64,000 bases of DNA from Dirofilaria immitis (lineage: Eukaryota > Nematoda > Chromadorea > Rhabditida > Onchocercidae): assembly GCA_024305405.1 (NCBI GenBank), contig JAKNDB010000109.1, positions 62,001 to 126,000 on the forward strand, in the 5' to 3' direction. Positions 1 to 10,266 of this stretch are shown here, piece by piece. The number at the start of each line of letters is the position of its first letter. The stretch's first letter is position 1. The position numbers and the translations under genes were made by a program. Below the pieces are notes generated by a model. That model was not told where the DNA came from. It saw only the letters and a program-made list of their open reading frames with translations, and searched no databases.

Positions 1-1088
1 AAATCATCATTTTCTGACATTAATGAAGATATTAAAGTGGATGTAGAAACAGTTGATGAAAAGGAAGATTATTCTCTGGACAAGTCCAAGAAACAGAAAG
101 ACGAACGAGGTCCGCATATACCAATTAGCCAGAAATCATCATCTTCTGACATTAATGAAGATTATAAGGTGGACGTAGAAACGGTCGAAGAAACGGAAGA
201 TTGCTCAGAAAATTTTGGAAAGCAAGGCGAACAAAGCATGCATAAACTGTTAGGTCAGAATTCATCGTCTTTTTACATTAACGAAGATATCAAAGTGGAC
301 GTAGAAACAGTTGAAGAAAAGGAAGATTATTCTTTGGACAAATCCAAGAAACAGAAAGGCGAAAAAAATGAAGATGTACCAACTAGCCAGAAATTGCCGG
401 CTCCTGATATTAATGAAGATATCAGAGTCGACGTAGAAACAATTGAGGAAAAAGATTCCTCGGAAAAATACAAGAAGCAAAAAGGTGAACAAAGTACAGA
501 TGGACCATTGAGGCAGAAATCACTATTCTCTAGCATCAATGAGGATTTTAAAGTGGACATAGAAATAGTCGAAAATGAGAGAAATTACTCGAAGAGATAT
601 AAGATGCCCCAAGATGAATCTGAAAATTCGCAGAATTTTAATTCTAATGATGCGAATGAAATGGCTGTATATGACTATAAAAATAAGATTGAAACTAAAG
701 AGGATGAGATCAACTTGAAAACGAAAAAATGATAAAAACGAAGCCCGAAGCTATGTTGAGAGAATGTGGCAATAATACGGAGTATGATGTTACAGAAAAT
801 GCTAAAGGCGGTAGGGGCATGGAGGAACAAATAAACATAGCTAATGCAAATAGCGAAACAGTGCAAGCAGATGGCCAAAATATTTCTGGAACTGGAAGCG
901 CGAATACGAGCAAATCGTCTTTTAAAAGCATTTTGTCGAATGCTGATACTAACAGCTCATTCGAATACAGTGATACGAATCCAAGTCTCTGTTATGCCCA
1001 AACAAATTCGGAACATACGAACAGTATTGCTGATAAAGTTAGAAAATTATTTTCATGTAATTCTGTAATTAATATCCATGATCAGTAA
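1..1088 (+). CDS. Acidic, low-complexity exon with tandem repeats (part of DUO-like gene or separate protein)
   Basis: The frame is open from base 1 (KSSFSDINEDIKV...) to a TGA at 730-732. A second open frame overlaps it (ATG 729, TAA 1086-1088), rich in Asn, Ser and Thr (IANANSETVQADGQ, SDTNPSLCYAQTNSEH). The two frames meet at an A6 run (724-729). One extra A would fuse them, so a homopolymer length error is the simplest reading. The sequence ends in a GTAAAT donor-like site at 1085, but joining it to the acceptor at 1257 is out of frame. No enzymatic motif is visible. The composition (Glu, Asp, Lys, Ser) suggests an intrinsically disordered segment, as is usual in the insert or linker of large USP enzymes. 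That link is inferred from position only. Confidence 0.6.
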
Positions 1089-4000
1089 ATATCTATTGAT
1101 AGTTTTAAAACTTTCTGATCTTTAAGGATAGAAATTCCAAGCATTCTCACAAAAAATTGTAGTCAACTTTCTGCAGATTTTGCAATTTTGTTTTTTCACA
1201 CTTGTCGAAATTTTCTGAATATTTCGAAATTGCTCAGCTAAAATTATTTAAATTTAGGGTGGTGCCAGACGAAAAATGTACTTGAAAAAGAACAGGCCTC
1301 CCACGCCACCAGAACTATCATTCCGTACTAAACATGAAATAAGTTACTCTGATAGATGGACTTCTTCCAGATGCAGTGGCCCGCTGCTAAATTTCAAGCA
1401 GACAATGGTTGAATCAAAAACGAGTAGGTTTAGTTTCTAAAATACACTTCATTTGTTTTCTTGTAGTTAAACCACTTTTCTTTTCTGCTCGCTCTTTTAC
1501 AGGGCTCAAGTATTCCGAGGAGGCGCCAGTTTATCTCCCTCCAAACTTGACCTATAAAGACGAATATTCTACGACTCTAACCCAACCAGTTACATCTTTA
1601 TCATTTAAACCGTCGATTGTCGGCAAGGATTTCAAATCACCCGTCGAACCATTGCCGTCTGAGATTAGTGATTCTAATCTAGAGAACACTGAAAATATGG
1701 ACGATGACGAATCATCAAACAGCGATATCAGTGACGATCTTTCGAGTACGGATGGAGTAAGCTTTGAGTTTTGAATTAAAGGTATGGTAAAATCATGAGA
1801 AAAACTGATCATTTTTGAATGGTGGAAGATTTCCGATTGTGTAGTTCCATTTCCTAGACGGTGATGACTTCTGGATAATCGATCATAAATTATCAAAAAC
1901 CGAAGCGAAATCAATTGGTTGATAATAGTAATTGAAAACGGAGAATGATATAAGAATTCTTACGTGAGAATTTGAAATCGCTAAAACCAAAGTGATCGAC
2001 ATATTTCATGTTTTGGGTTTTAACGAATGTAAATGATGAACAAACTATAGGTATCCAGATGTTTATTTATAATGGGCTTGCAAAACTAATATTTGAAAAA
2101 TTGATCCTTGTTTAGTAATTTTTTTGCTATTCAAGAAGGAGATCTTGGAAGAAATTGGTTCAGTCCCGTACAAACCATTATGCTGTAAGATGAGACGCGC
2201 AATTTGTAAATACATTGGCATGGATTTCAATATTGATTGGATGCAAGTTTCCGTTTCAATCTTAGCATTATTCTTGGACTTCAAACTGAAATCTTTTTCT
2301 AATACTGATTAAAGTGGTACTATTGATATTTCCCAATAACTCAAAATAGCACTGTGCACAATGATTGCAAGTTATTTGTCCTGCATGTGTTATTAATATC
2401 ATAATTGATATACCATCTGTCAGGTAGTTCTGTTTGCCCAATTGTGCATTTCATGCCTCATGCAATAACTAGCTAAAACAAATCAATCTATTCTATATTT
2501 TCCGGATTTCTACAAGACTCATTCATTGTTATTTCCATACTACCATAGTTATTCAAATTGATTTATTAGGTTCACTGAGTTGGATGCAATAAATTAGCGA
2601 TATGTTTCAGGATTCAGTCTTCAGTTCAGGAGATGGATATTCACGATAGGCCATCTGGTCTGGTTGATGTCGGAGGAGATTGTAATTGCTTGTTTCAGTC
2701 ACTGGCTTATTATGTTGCTGGTAGCAAAGATGGTTACGAACTACTTCGAGAAACTGTAATTTTGTTTTCGGGCTAAAATTGATTTGAAAAAGACTGTTGA
2801 ATTGGAAATTTATCTGATAATTAGGAATAATTTCTTTTGTTCCAGATTATTGGCTTTGAGGTGGAACATCCAGACGAATTCGCTGATATAAAAGGTTGGA
2901 CGAGCGACAGATGGAGTTGTCATCTAAATCTGTTAATAGAAACCGGTTTAGGAGCTGAGCTGGAACTATATGCTTTTGCAGCAATGTTTTGTGTTGATGT
3001 TTGGGTTTTCAACGCGAAAAGATGGCTTTGCTATAGACCTAAGTTTGTGGTCGGTAAACAATGCAAAGGTGAGCTAGTATGTATCTGCTTATTTTCCACA
3101 ACCCAAAAATTCATCTTACTATATGTCTTAGTACAGAAATTTCCAAACTCGTCTATTATATATCTCACTTAATACGGAAATTTTTAAACCCACAGTTCTT
3201 TCTTAACAAATTTCTAACTAAAAGGAAAATGAATCGGATTAAGTAACTGAAGTGAAGAAATAATCTGCTGCAAAAATCTTGCTCAGAATGTATAAGTGCG
3301 CTTTTCTTCTAGATTTTAAACAGATTTAAAATTTCCTAGGATTTGCGCTGTGTAATGGTTGGTAACAATTCTTCATATTTCTCTTACGTTTTTGGATCAT
3401 TTTCCAGAATTTCAGTTCATTTGTATAAAAATTTTTAGAAATAAATATTGAAGACTATCGAATTGGTGAAAACGAGGGTATCTATCTGATGTACGAACAT
3501 AATCAATTTCTTCCAGTGCTTACACCTTCGGTATAGATTTATAATTTTTTGATAGGGAAGGTAGAAATTTTTTGGTTTAAATTTTTGGTAGAAGTGGCTT
3601 GTTGTGCTTTCATGATGCTTCATAATGGAAAGTTGAATTCAGAATGGAATCTTCCTTAACAAAAGTATCTCAGTTGATAGTAGTGATACGGATTTTATGC
3701 AAGAATATTACCAGCCTGAGGTAAATTTGTCTGCTTACAAAACCTTTAATTTTAAGATAATATTAGCAGTAAAAGGATGCACGCTCTTTATAATGAGAAC
3801 AAAATTCGGTGTAAGAGTACTGCGAAGCATTGTCATGAAGTTTCTTTCTTTTTAAAAAGTTGGATTCCAAATTAAAATATTGTTTGCTTTCATAACCCTA
3901 ATATTTTAATTTAGGACAAGAAAGGTCATGGAGAAAAAGCTGAGCTACTTTATAATATGACTATTAATAGTGATGTAAGTTTTATGAATGATTTTTTTTA

Positions 4001-4556
4001 AATGCGGTATAATCATATAAACACGATTTTAATATAAAACGCGATTTTGAATTCCTTACCTTTTTAGCTCTTCTAATTAAAACCAGTTCTTACGTTATTG
4101 CTCTGAGTGAGTCAAATCTCATTTATTGATAAACTAGTATTGCATAGCAAGAAATGCATTATTATTATACGATGTACACAGCTGATGAGTTTATTTTGAG
4201 GGAGATACCACAGGGCCGTCGTACCGACTTATATCTGTTGTCAGTCATTTAGGACAAACAGCAAACAGTGGTAAGTACGGTGGATGTATCTTTAAAAGTT
4301 AAAGCTCATTTCAAATAATCTTTTCCGAAATAAATTGAATTAGTGATAAAATTTAGTAACAGGGAAATTTGAAGCAGTAAAAATTACAAAAATTTTTAAT
4401 AACCTTTTTTATGTAGGTCATTACATATGTGATGTTTGGTGTAATAAATCGAATCGTTGGTTGTTTTGTGACGACGGATCAATTCGGCCTATCAGTCAAG
4501 AGGTAGTGCAGAGTAGAAGTGGTATCGGCTATATTTATTTTTACCTTAATAGGTGA
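1..4556 (+). CDS. DUO-like deubiquitinase with OTU and USP parts (5' end outside window)
   Basis: Predicted cysteine protease that removes ubiquitin. Exons I can support: 1-1084 (acidic repeats; frame changes at the A run 724-729), 1258-1423, 1503-1756 (donor GTAAGC), 2139-2246, 2618-2755, 2846-3068, 3439-3533 (donor GTATAG), 3643-3720, 3915-3974, 4148-4270 and 4417-4556 (stop TGA 4554-4556). From 1503 onward the splice phases agree. The OTU domain is in exons 2618-3533 and the USP C-terminal half in 3643-4556. The USP Cys box is not in the window and presumably lies upstream. C. elegans DUO proteins combine USP and OTU domains, hence the name. Weak points: the exon ending near 1084 does not join 1258 in frame, the GTTTCC donor at 2247 is poor, and one G seems missing at 4213-4215. 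It could instead be two genes, a repeat protein ending at 1088 and a DUB starting near 1276. Confidence 0.75.
22..660 (+). repeat. Five-copy coding tandem repeat, 42-44 residues per unit
   Basis: The motif I-N-E-D-x-K/R-V-D-V/I-E-T/I-V/I-E/D-E recurs with its first Ile codon at 22, 151, 277, 409 and 535. The period is 126-132 bases, always a multiple of three, so reading frame is preserved. Each unit continues with a Lys-rich block (KSKKQK, KYKKQK) and a Ser-rich spacer (QKSSSSD, RQKSLFSS). The last unit is the most diverged. The V-D-V-E core beside acidic residues resembles a SUMO-interacting or short ubiquitin-binding motif, but this is only a resemblance. Confidence 0.85.
1258..1756 (+). 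CDS. Two spliced exons of the DUO-like gene, Pro/Ser-rich linker
   Basis: Exon 1258-1423 follows the acceptor AATTTAG and reads GGARRKMYLKKNRPPTPPE..., ending MVESKT plus one base before donor GTAGGT at 1424. Exon 1503-1756 follows CTTTTACAG and continues in frame (RLKYSEEAPVYLPPN..., DDDESSNSDISDDLSSTDG). It ends in phase 0 at donor GTAAGC (1757). If that donor is not used, the frame stops at 1774. The peptide is Pro-, Ser- and Asp-rich with no recognised domain. An ATG at 1276 could be an alternative start just after the acceptor-like AG, which would suit trans-splicing. I favour internal exons, because the USP part downstream needs an N-terminal half. Confidence 0.6.
2139..2246 (+). CDS. 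Probable small exon preceding the OTU domain
   Basis: The frame from GAG at 2139 reads EILEEIGSVPYKPLCC..., then KMRRAICKYIGMDFNIDWMQ, exactly 36 codons. It keeps phase 0 with the exon before (ends 1756) and the exon after (starts 2618 or 2630). The acceptor is weak (TATTCAAGAAG) and the donor GTTTCC is poor, so the edges are uncertain. The same frame stays open to a TAA at 2310-2312. The Cys- and Arg-rich helix-like stretch just before an OTU domain fits the N-terminal lobe of that fold, but I do not recognise a family from it alone. Confidence 0.5.
2618..3533 (+). CDS. OTU-type cysteine protease domain (three exons)
   Basis: Exons 2618-2755, 2846-3068 and 3439-3533 join in phase 0, then phase 1. 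The first holds the catalytic loop L-V-D-V-G-G-D-C-N-C-L-F-Q-S-L, matching the OTU signature GDGNC(L/F)F. The nucleophile is the second Cys (codon 2687-2689) and the Asp four residues before it sits where OTU enzymes keep an Asp. The canonical Gly after that Asp is replaced by Cys. The second exon carries LYAFAAMFCVDVWVF, typical of the central beta strand. The third ends with YEHNQFLPV, which supplies the catalytic His region. The last codon is followed by GTATAG: spliced, it joins the USP part in phase 0; unspliced, a TAG (3534-3536) ends the protein directly after the OTU fold. Both forms could be made. The active-site residues look intact. Confidence 0.85.
3643..4556 (+). CDS. USP-type ubiquitin hydrolase, C-terminal half with His box
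   Basis: Exons 3643-3720 (NGIFLNKSISVDSSDTDF...), 3915-3974 (DKKGHGEKAELLYNMTINSD), 4148-4270 and 4417-4556 join in phase. The last two give S-Y-R-L-I-S-V-V-S-H-L-G, then S-G-H-Y-I-C-D-V-W, N-R-W-L-F-C-D-D, and a C-terminal G-Y-I-Y-F-Y-L-N-R stop. These match the USP37-type His box (the catalytic His is in GHY) and the usual YIFFY end of the USP fold. The exon 4148-4270 starts in one frame (MYTADEFILREIPQ) and finishes in another (PSYRL), as if one G were missing from the GGG at 4213-4215. A candidate poly(A) signal AATAAA lies at 4881-4886. Confidence 0.85.
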
Positions 4557-7005
4557 GAATATTTGGGATTTTATTTATGTCGATAAACTAAAAATAAATT
4601 TGCATATTTGAAGTTGATGCTAATCGATTTTGTGCTACTTGTTTTTTCTATCTGTCAAGCTATAGCATCCGCAAAATGTCATTAATTTGATTATCAAATT
4701 TTGTTAACATGTTGTATTTATTCTTATGATATGCGATAAAAAAACCATAATCCTATTCTTCTGTGGAAAGGAAGCATTTAAGAACAGCAGAAATATTGTT
4801 CGGACTGTTCGAATCAAAAATATGCTTATTCTGTGACGGTTTCCGTTTGTTGTTCTTGAAAACGGAATATGATATTGATGAATAAACCTTATGTTTCTTC
4901 TGAATTTGGAATATTATTACATTAGTTGCTTCTGTTTATATGAAGATCATTTCAGGGAATTATTCGAAGGTGAATGAATGATAACGGATGCCTGCATTCT
5001 GCCATTTTTTTGACTAATTTACCATTCAAATTCGAAATTGATCAGTTTGAATTTTTGTATTTCTTCGTTTACTATGTTTGATCTCTATATCCGATGTTCT
5101 TTATGTTGTTGTTAATCACTGATGTTTGCTATCATCAACTTTACCTTTTCCTTGTTTTTGTTAAGATGAATATGAATTTTTGTTGAGTTTTTGTTGTTAA
5201 AAGTATACTGGGGCTTTTTAAACAAATCTGTTCCACATATGCTGAACTTTAAAAAAATCGCAAAGAAAAAATTAAAATTTGCAATCTGACTACAAAAATT
5301 CCCCAGTTTTAATTTGGTTTGTTTTATTTTAATTGTTATGGTGCATGGAATCTTGTATAATTGTTATAACCAAGAAAGAAATGAAATGATGACTTAATGA
5401 TAGTAAGTATTCCGGTGTTTATGTTGATGTTTCTGTTGGCAAGTATATGTATCTGGGTAGTATTGGCGGCATAATGTATTTCCTCTTACTTTCTGTACCG
5501 TATATGATATGAATTGTTTTACTGTTTCGTTGGTTTTGATAAAATGAAATGATTAAAAATAAATGTCGGAAATACAAATAAATTTGGTGTAATTGGATTG
5601 GAGAAAATGAAATACAATGTTCCGGTTAGATATCCTCATCATCGATTATTGTGAAGATGTCGTATGTTGAAGAATATTTTTCGTGAACAATTTAAAAAAG
5701 TTAATGGGAGGGTATTCTATCAGGATTTGTGTTTTTCTTTTTTTGCATTTATAAGCATGCAACTAATCAAGCATATATTATAAGTGAGGATTTTAAATAT
5801 GTAGACAAAAGAATGCTTGTTTATCGAATATGTTATTTAAAAATTGATTCATTTTCCGGACTTAAGGTTGTATACATTACCTTTGATTCGTAGCATTTTA
5901 TCATTTTTTCATTAGTAATTTGAAATTACAATCCGTTAAAAATATTAATTATCAACTTTAGTAATTACAACAGCTAAACAAAAGACTTAATTGACTAAAG
6001 ATAATGCTTGAAATTTATGTCATATTTCTTCATGTAAAAAAAAAAAAAAGAAAAGTTTGCATTTTATATCAATTATAGATTCATTGTAATGTGAATATTC
6101 AGATATGCTAGAAAAAAATGTAACTAATCATTTTGTTTATTTAATTTTAAATTTATACTTTTTATATTTTTTGCTTAAAGAAAAGAAAATGATAATAACA
6201 ATAATTAGTCTGGAAGAAATGGAAAATAATAAATCAGTTTTTTTTTTTTTTTTTATAATCAATAGAGATAATGAATTTTTTTTTGTTCAAATTATTATTT
6301 GATTTATTGATAAATTTTTAAGTTTTCTTTTCAGTTTTTATCAAATTTTTGCAAATCAATTAATTCTGTTTAAAGGAAATATATGGAATGAGAAAAAGAA
6401 AAGATAAGTGAAATTTTATCCTTTTTTTTTTGACATTTTGTAAATTCTTTTTTTTCAAATTTTATCAATTTTTATCAAGATGATAATATATGATTAGTAA
6501 ACAAATATACACATATTTCTTATATTCCTCTGGACAGAACTGATTTATGAAAATTGATAAAGAAAAATTGATAAAAGAAATTTTATAAATATATATGTAC
6601 TTATTATATTTCTATATATTTATGTCAAAAAAATATTTTTGCTAGAAAAATTTTTGATATTTAAGATGAATTTTTTTTTTTTTAGATGAAAAGGTCATTG
6701 GGTCATTCGAATCATTAAATTAGCATTAAATATATTAATATATACTTATGTGTTCATTGATATATGCTTATTATAAACAGTTATATTATGCAAAAATATT
6801 TTTGCTCTTAGATTTTTAATACTTAATATAAATTTTTTTTTTTTTTAGATGAAAAGGTCAATAAGTCATCATTTATATGTATGTATAAAGGTCATTAGGT
6901 CATTACATACATATATATATATATAAGATTGATCGAAATGAAATGAAATCTATGGCGAGTTTAATAAAAGTTTTCGATTAAACAATCGGAGCAGTAAGTC
7001 AATAA
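4557..7005. other. Intergenic, AT-rich, no gene seen
   Basis: Downstream of the DUO-like gene. It holds a possible poly(A) signal at 4881, many A and T runs of 8-16 bases (for example 6038-6050 and 6239-6254) and a short near-repeat (TTTTTTTTTTTAGATGAAAAGGTCA at about 6670 and 6835). The open frames here are short and low-complexity. I see no exon with splice signals and conserved sequence. Confidence 0.6.
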
Positions 7006-7225
7006 GTAAATGAAGAAAGAAAAGAATGAATGAAGGATGAAGGAAATAAGAAAGGAAAGAAAGGTGAGAGTGATAGAAATAATAAAGGAAAGGAAGGGAA
7101 GAATGAAAGAAATAAGTAAGGAGAGGAAGAAAAGAATAAAGGAAATAATAAAGGAGAGGGAAAAAGAATGAAGGGAATAAGAAAGGAAAGGAAGAAAAGA
7201 ATGAAGAAAGAGAAGAAAGAAATAG
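7006..7225 (+). repeat. Homopurine tract, about 215 bases
   Basis: Almost uninterrupted A/G on the + strand, built from GAAA, GGAA and GAAT words (AAAGAATGAATGAAGGATGAAGGAAATAAG-like units). Open frames on the opposite strand here (Phe/Leu/Ser-rich) are artefacts of the tract. Confidence 0.8.
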
Positions 7226-7317
7226 TAATAATACACAATAGCTATAGCGGCAATAAGCAATATTATAATATAATAAAGTCGTTCCAATGAACGCTAAAAT
7301 TTTAGACGGGAAGACTT

Positions 7318-7440
7318 GGAAAGTTTTATAAACTAAGCTAAGCTATTGAGCTAAGCTAAGCTACTGAGCTAAGCTAAGCTACTGAGCTAAGCTAAACTGA
7401 GCTATGCTAAACTAAGCTAAGCTTAGGCTAAGCTAAGCCC
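7318..7440 (+). repeat. GCTAA pentanucleotide array
   Basis: Repeated AAGCT / GCTAA words, grouped as CTACTGAGCTAAGCTAAG units of about 20 bases. One TTAGGC (the nematode telomere hexamer) occurs near 7424 inside AGCTTAGGCTAAGC, but there is no run of the hexamer. Confidence 0.75.
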
Positions 7441-7604
7441 TGAATCATTGTTCGAACATCTCACATGTCATCATCATCATCATCATCATTATCGTCATTT
7501 ATTATCGTTATCATCATTATCGTTATTATTATCATCATCATTTGTAGTTGTAAAATTAGAAGGGAAATGTCAATCGATAATGCCTAATGCCTACTGAATC
7601 TTAT

Positions 7605-7918
7605 TAGGATATTGAGAAGAGAGTATATGGAAGGAGGAAAGAGAGGAAGAAGGTTAAAACAAGATGGAGGATGGAAGAAGGAAGGAAAGGAAGGAAGGAC
7701 GGAAGGAAGAGAGGAAAAAGAAAAAGTAAGGAAGAAGAAGGAAAGGAAAGGAACGCTTTCTATGAATATTATCCATCCCTTCCTTTCTTTCCTTTTTCAT
7801 TCCTTCTCATCTTCCTAAGAAATTCCTTTCCATTCTTTCGCTTTTACTTTTTCTCTCAATCTTATCATAAAAACTTTCTTATCAGTCATTCTTTCTCCTC
7901 CTCTTCTTCATGTTTTCT
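7605..7918. repeat. Homopurine tract followed by homopyrimidine tract
   Basis: From about 7612 to 7755 the + strand is nearly all purine (GAAGGAAAGGAAGGAAGG). After a short mixed spacer it becomes nearly all pyrimidine, about 7775-7915 (CCTTCCTTTCTTTCC, CTTCTCATCTTCC). The two arms are roughly complementary, so an imperfect hairpin is possible. Confidence 0.7.
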
Positions 7919-8225
7919 AATCATTATTATTATCATCATTTATTATTATTATTATCATTTATCATTATTTATTGTTATCATTCATTATTATTACCATTTA
8001 TTATTATTATTATCATCATTTATCATTATTATTATTATTATTATTATTTATTATTTATTATTATTATTATCATTTATTTTTATCATTATTATTATCATTA
8101 TCACTTATTATTATTTGTTATTATTATCAGTTATTAGTTATTATTACTATTATTATTATTATTATTATTATTTTTATTATTTATTATTATTATCATCATT
8201 TATTATTATCATTTATTATTATTAA
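7918..8225 (+). repeat. TTA/TCA trinucleotide array
   Basis: About 300 bases of (TTA)n with interspersed TCA, GTT and TTTA words. Open frames here are Ile/Tyr/Leu polymers and not genes. Similar arrays occur at 7470-7545, 14260-14500, 15298-15505, 42225-42360 and 44895-44985. Confidence 0.9.
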
Positions 8226-8698
8226 CATAGTAAAAATCATTATACTTTTTAAAAAGTTTAATCATGATAAATAAATAGAGCATGATATGAATAAATTTAT
8301 CACTAATTGAAAAGCTCATTCTAGTTTTGCATAAATTATTAGGCCATGCTTATATTATCAAATGCAATAATTCATTTCATTCCATTTGTCAAGTATCAAA
8401 TTCTTATATCAATAATAAGCTTTTTTTCTTCTAATAATTATTTATCAATTTGATTATTTCAATTTAAAATATTACATTTCCATCAGCTCAATATATTCAT
8501 ATATAAAATATTTTATTCTATTTATTTATCCCATAATTTTCTCATTTTTGTTACTTAATTATTGTATTTATAATAATAATTAATAAATTATTATTATTTT
8601 CTAATTATTTTTGCTTTTTGTTTTTTTTGTTTTTTGAAATGGATAAGATTGGTTGAGAAAAAAAGTTTTTGAAATAAATATTAATCAAAAAAGTAACA

Positions 8699-8830
8699 TT
8701 ACTACAGCGATAATAATAACAACAACAACAACAACAACAACAACAAAACAACAACAACAACAATTACTACTACTACTGCTATTACTACTATTACTACTAC
8801 TATTATTATTATTGCTATTATAATTGCTAT
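8699..8830 (+). repeat. (AAC)n then (ACT)n/(ATT)n microsatellite
   Basis: A run of about 18 AAC/CAA triplets (8709-8765) passes into ACT and ATT triplets. Confidence 0.85.
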
Positions 8831-9669
8831 TATTTACTGATACTACTATTAATTGATAATGGTGATAATTTGTTAATGTTATATGTTCATTTTGGAAATT
8901 TATCAAAATGTTACAATCAACATAACAGGTTTATCTTTATGCATCATATTTTAGCTAACATAATATATCATATTTTATCTTTCTTTTTCTTAAAAAAAAA
9001 AAAATTCAGTTTAACAGCTCTGATCAGTATGCCGATACCATTGAACGGCAATGTTTTATGCCAATTTCAATGATTGAGACAGATGTTTATTATCCATCGT
9101 CTATTTTGTTTCTTAAATTTTATGCTTCTTATTATCATTATACAATATATGATGGTATTAGATTGTTATATTAATTTGAATTTAAATTAATTTAAATTTA
9201 TCATTCGATTAAATCAATTAATCGTTTTCTTTCTCTTTCATCTTTTTCATTCGTTTTTTTCTCATCCTGCACCTTTCTTATCAGATATTTATAAAATATA
9301 ACTACGTATGTATATATATATGTATTATATTAGATGGATTAAGAAACGAAAATAAAACGATGAAGAGGAAGAAAAAATAAAGGCAATATGAAGTGAGAAT
9401 AATGGGAAAGGGAAGTTTTAAAAAAAAAAAAAAAAAAAAACCGAATGATTGATTTAGAATTGAAATAGCAATTTTACTCGAATTCATACTATCTTATATC
9501 ATTTATAAGTTTTTTTTTTTTTTTTTTCTCTATAAAATATTGATAGCTTTAATGATGATCGTATATATTTTAATTTAGATACTAACGTATTACTAAAATG
9601 GTACAGTAAGAAAGTTAGTGAGTTAATGATAATATTTATATCAGTGATATTGATTTAGTCATTTAATAT

Positions 9670-9845
9670 ATTCTGTTAAATATGTTATTGTGAAATATTG
9701 TTTTAATTTATTATCATAAAATAGTATATTAATTCGCTAATACAGAATACACACGGAGTACTGTATCAATCTGCTATTGTAGAGTACCGTATTGGCTCAC
9801 TGCTGTGAAATACTGTATTGAATTGCTAGTGTAAAGTATGCTAAC
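9670..9845 (+). repeat. Minisatellite, left arm (unit about 30 bases)
   Basis: Degenerate copies of a unit like TAGAATACTGTATTAATCTGCTATTG: GTGAAATATTG at 9690, GAGTACTGTATCAATCTGCTA at 9756, GAGTACCGTATTGGCTCACTGCT at 9782 and GAAATACTGTATTGAATTGCTA at 9807. The same unit resumes at about 10597, on the other side of the bacterial-type insertion. Confidence 0.65.
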
Positions 9846-9916
9846 TTACATTTATACAAATACTACTAGTCTGATTGTAAAATATTGAAATTAAGATCAA
9901 GCTCTTTCGAGTACAC

Positions 9917-10266
9917 TTACTTTTCAGATCGTTTTCTCTTACTCTTTACATTTGAGTTCTTAAAGAACAGAAGAGCATACTTTCTGCAGCACTTTGCTTT
10001 TTCCTTTAAAAGGATCAATCTTTTTTATACCATATTTAATTTTCAGTGCATCTGATCCTTTAAAGAACTTTTTTATCACTATATTTTTGAACTGTACATT
10101 ACAATCAAAATTTTGGTTCTCCTTCCGTTCTTGAAAGTGCAAGCAGCCTTCTTTCATCTTGAGGCGTGACAAAAGATAATGCATGTCCTTCAGCTCCAGC
10201 TCGTGCAGTGCTACCTATACGATGGATATAGTCAGCCTGCGATTGTGGTATATCATATTCATGATT
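9917..10266 (-). pseudogene. Bacterial-type DEAD-box RNA helicase, C-terminal remnant (Wolbachia-like)
   Basis: On the minus strand, 10257 down to 10108 reads [20 protein letters not shown], then [20 protein letters not shown] and a TGA after GEPKF. This is helicase motif VI (HRIGRTARAG) with the second Arg of the motif changed to Ser. The A-G-A-E-G and L-S-F-V words are typical of bacterial RhlE-type enzymes rather than nematode helicases. Other frames continue the C-terminus with frameshifts: a Lys-rich stretch (DPFKGK) and an end N-V-K-S-K-R-K-R-S-E-K with TAA at 9919-9917, the kind of basic tail such helicases have. Everything before motif VI is missing, so it cannot be functional. The donor is probably a Rickettsiales endosymbiont, inferred from protein style without a database search. 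Confidence 0.75.

Noticed and set aside
6961..7287. Minus-strand open frame of 108 codons, Phe/Leu/Ser-rich
   Set aside because: It is the complement of a homopurine tract; no conserved sequence or splice context.
7310..7445. Interstitial telomere repeat
   Set aside because: Only one TTAGGC is present; the array unit is GCTAA-based.
7671..8225. 184-codon open frame
   Set aside because: It is a translation of purine, pyrimidine and TTA repeats (poly Tyr/Ile).
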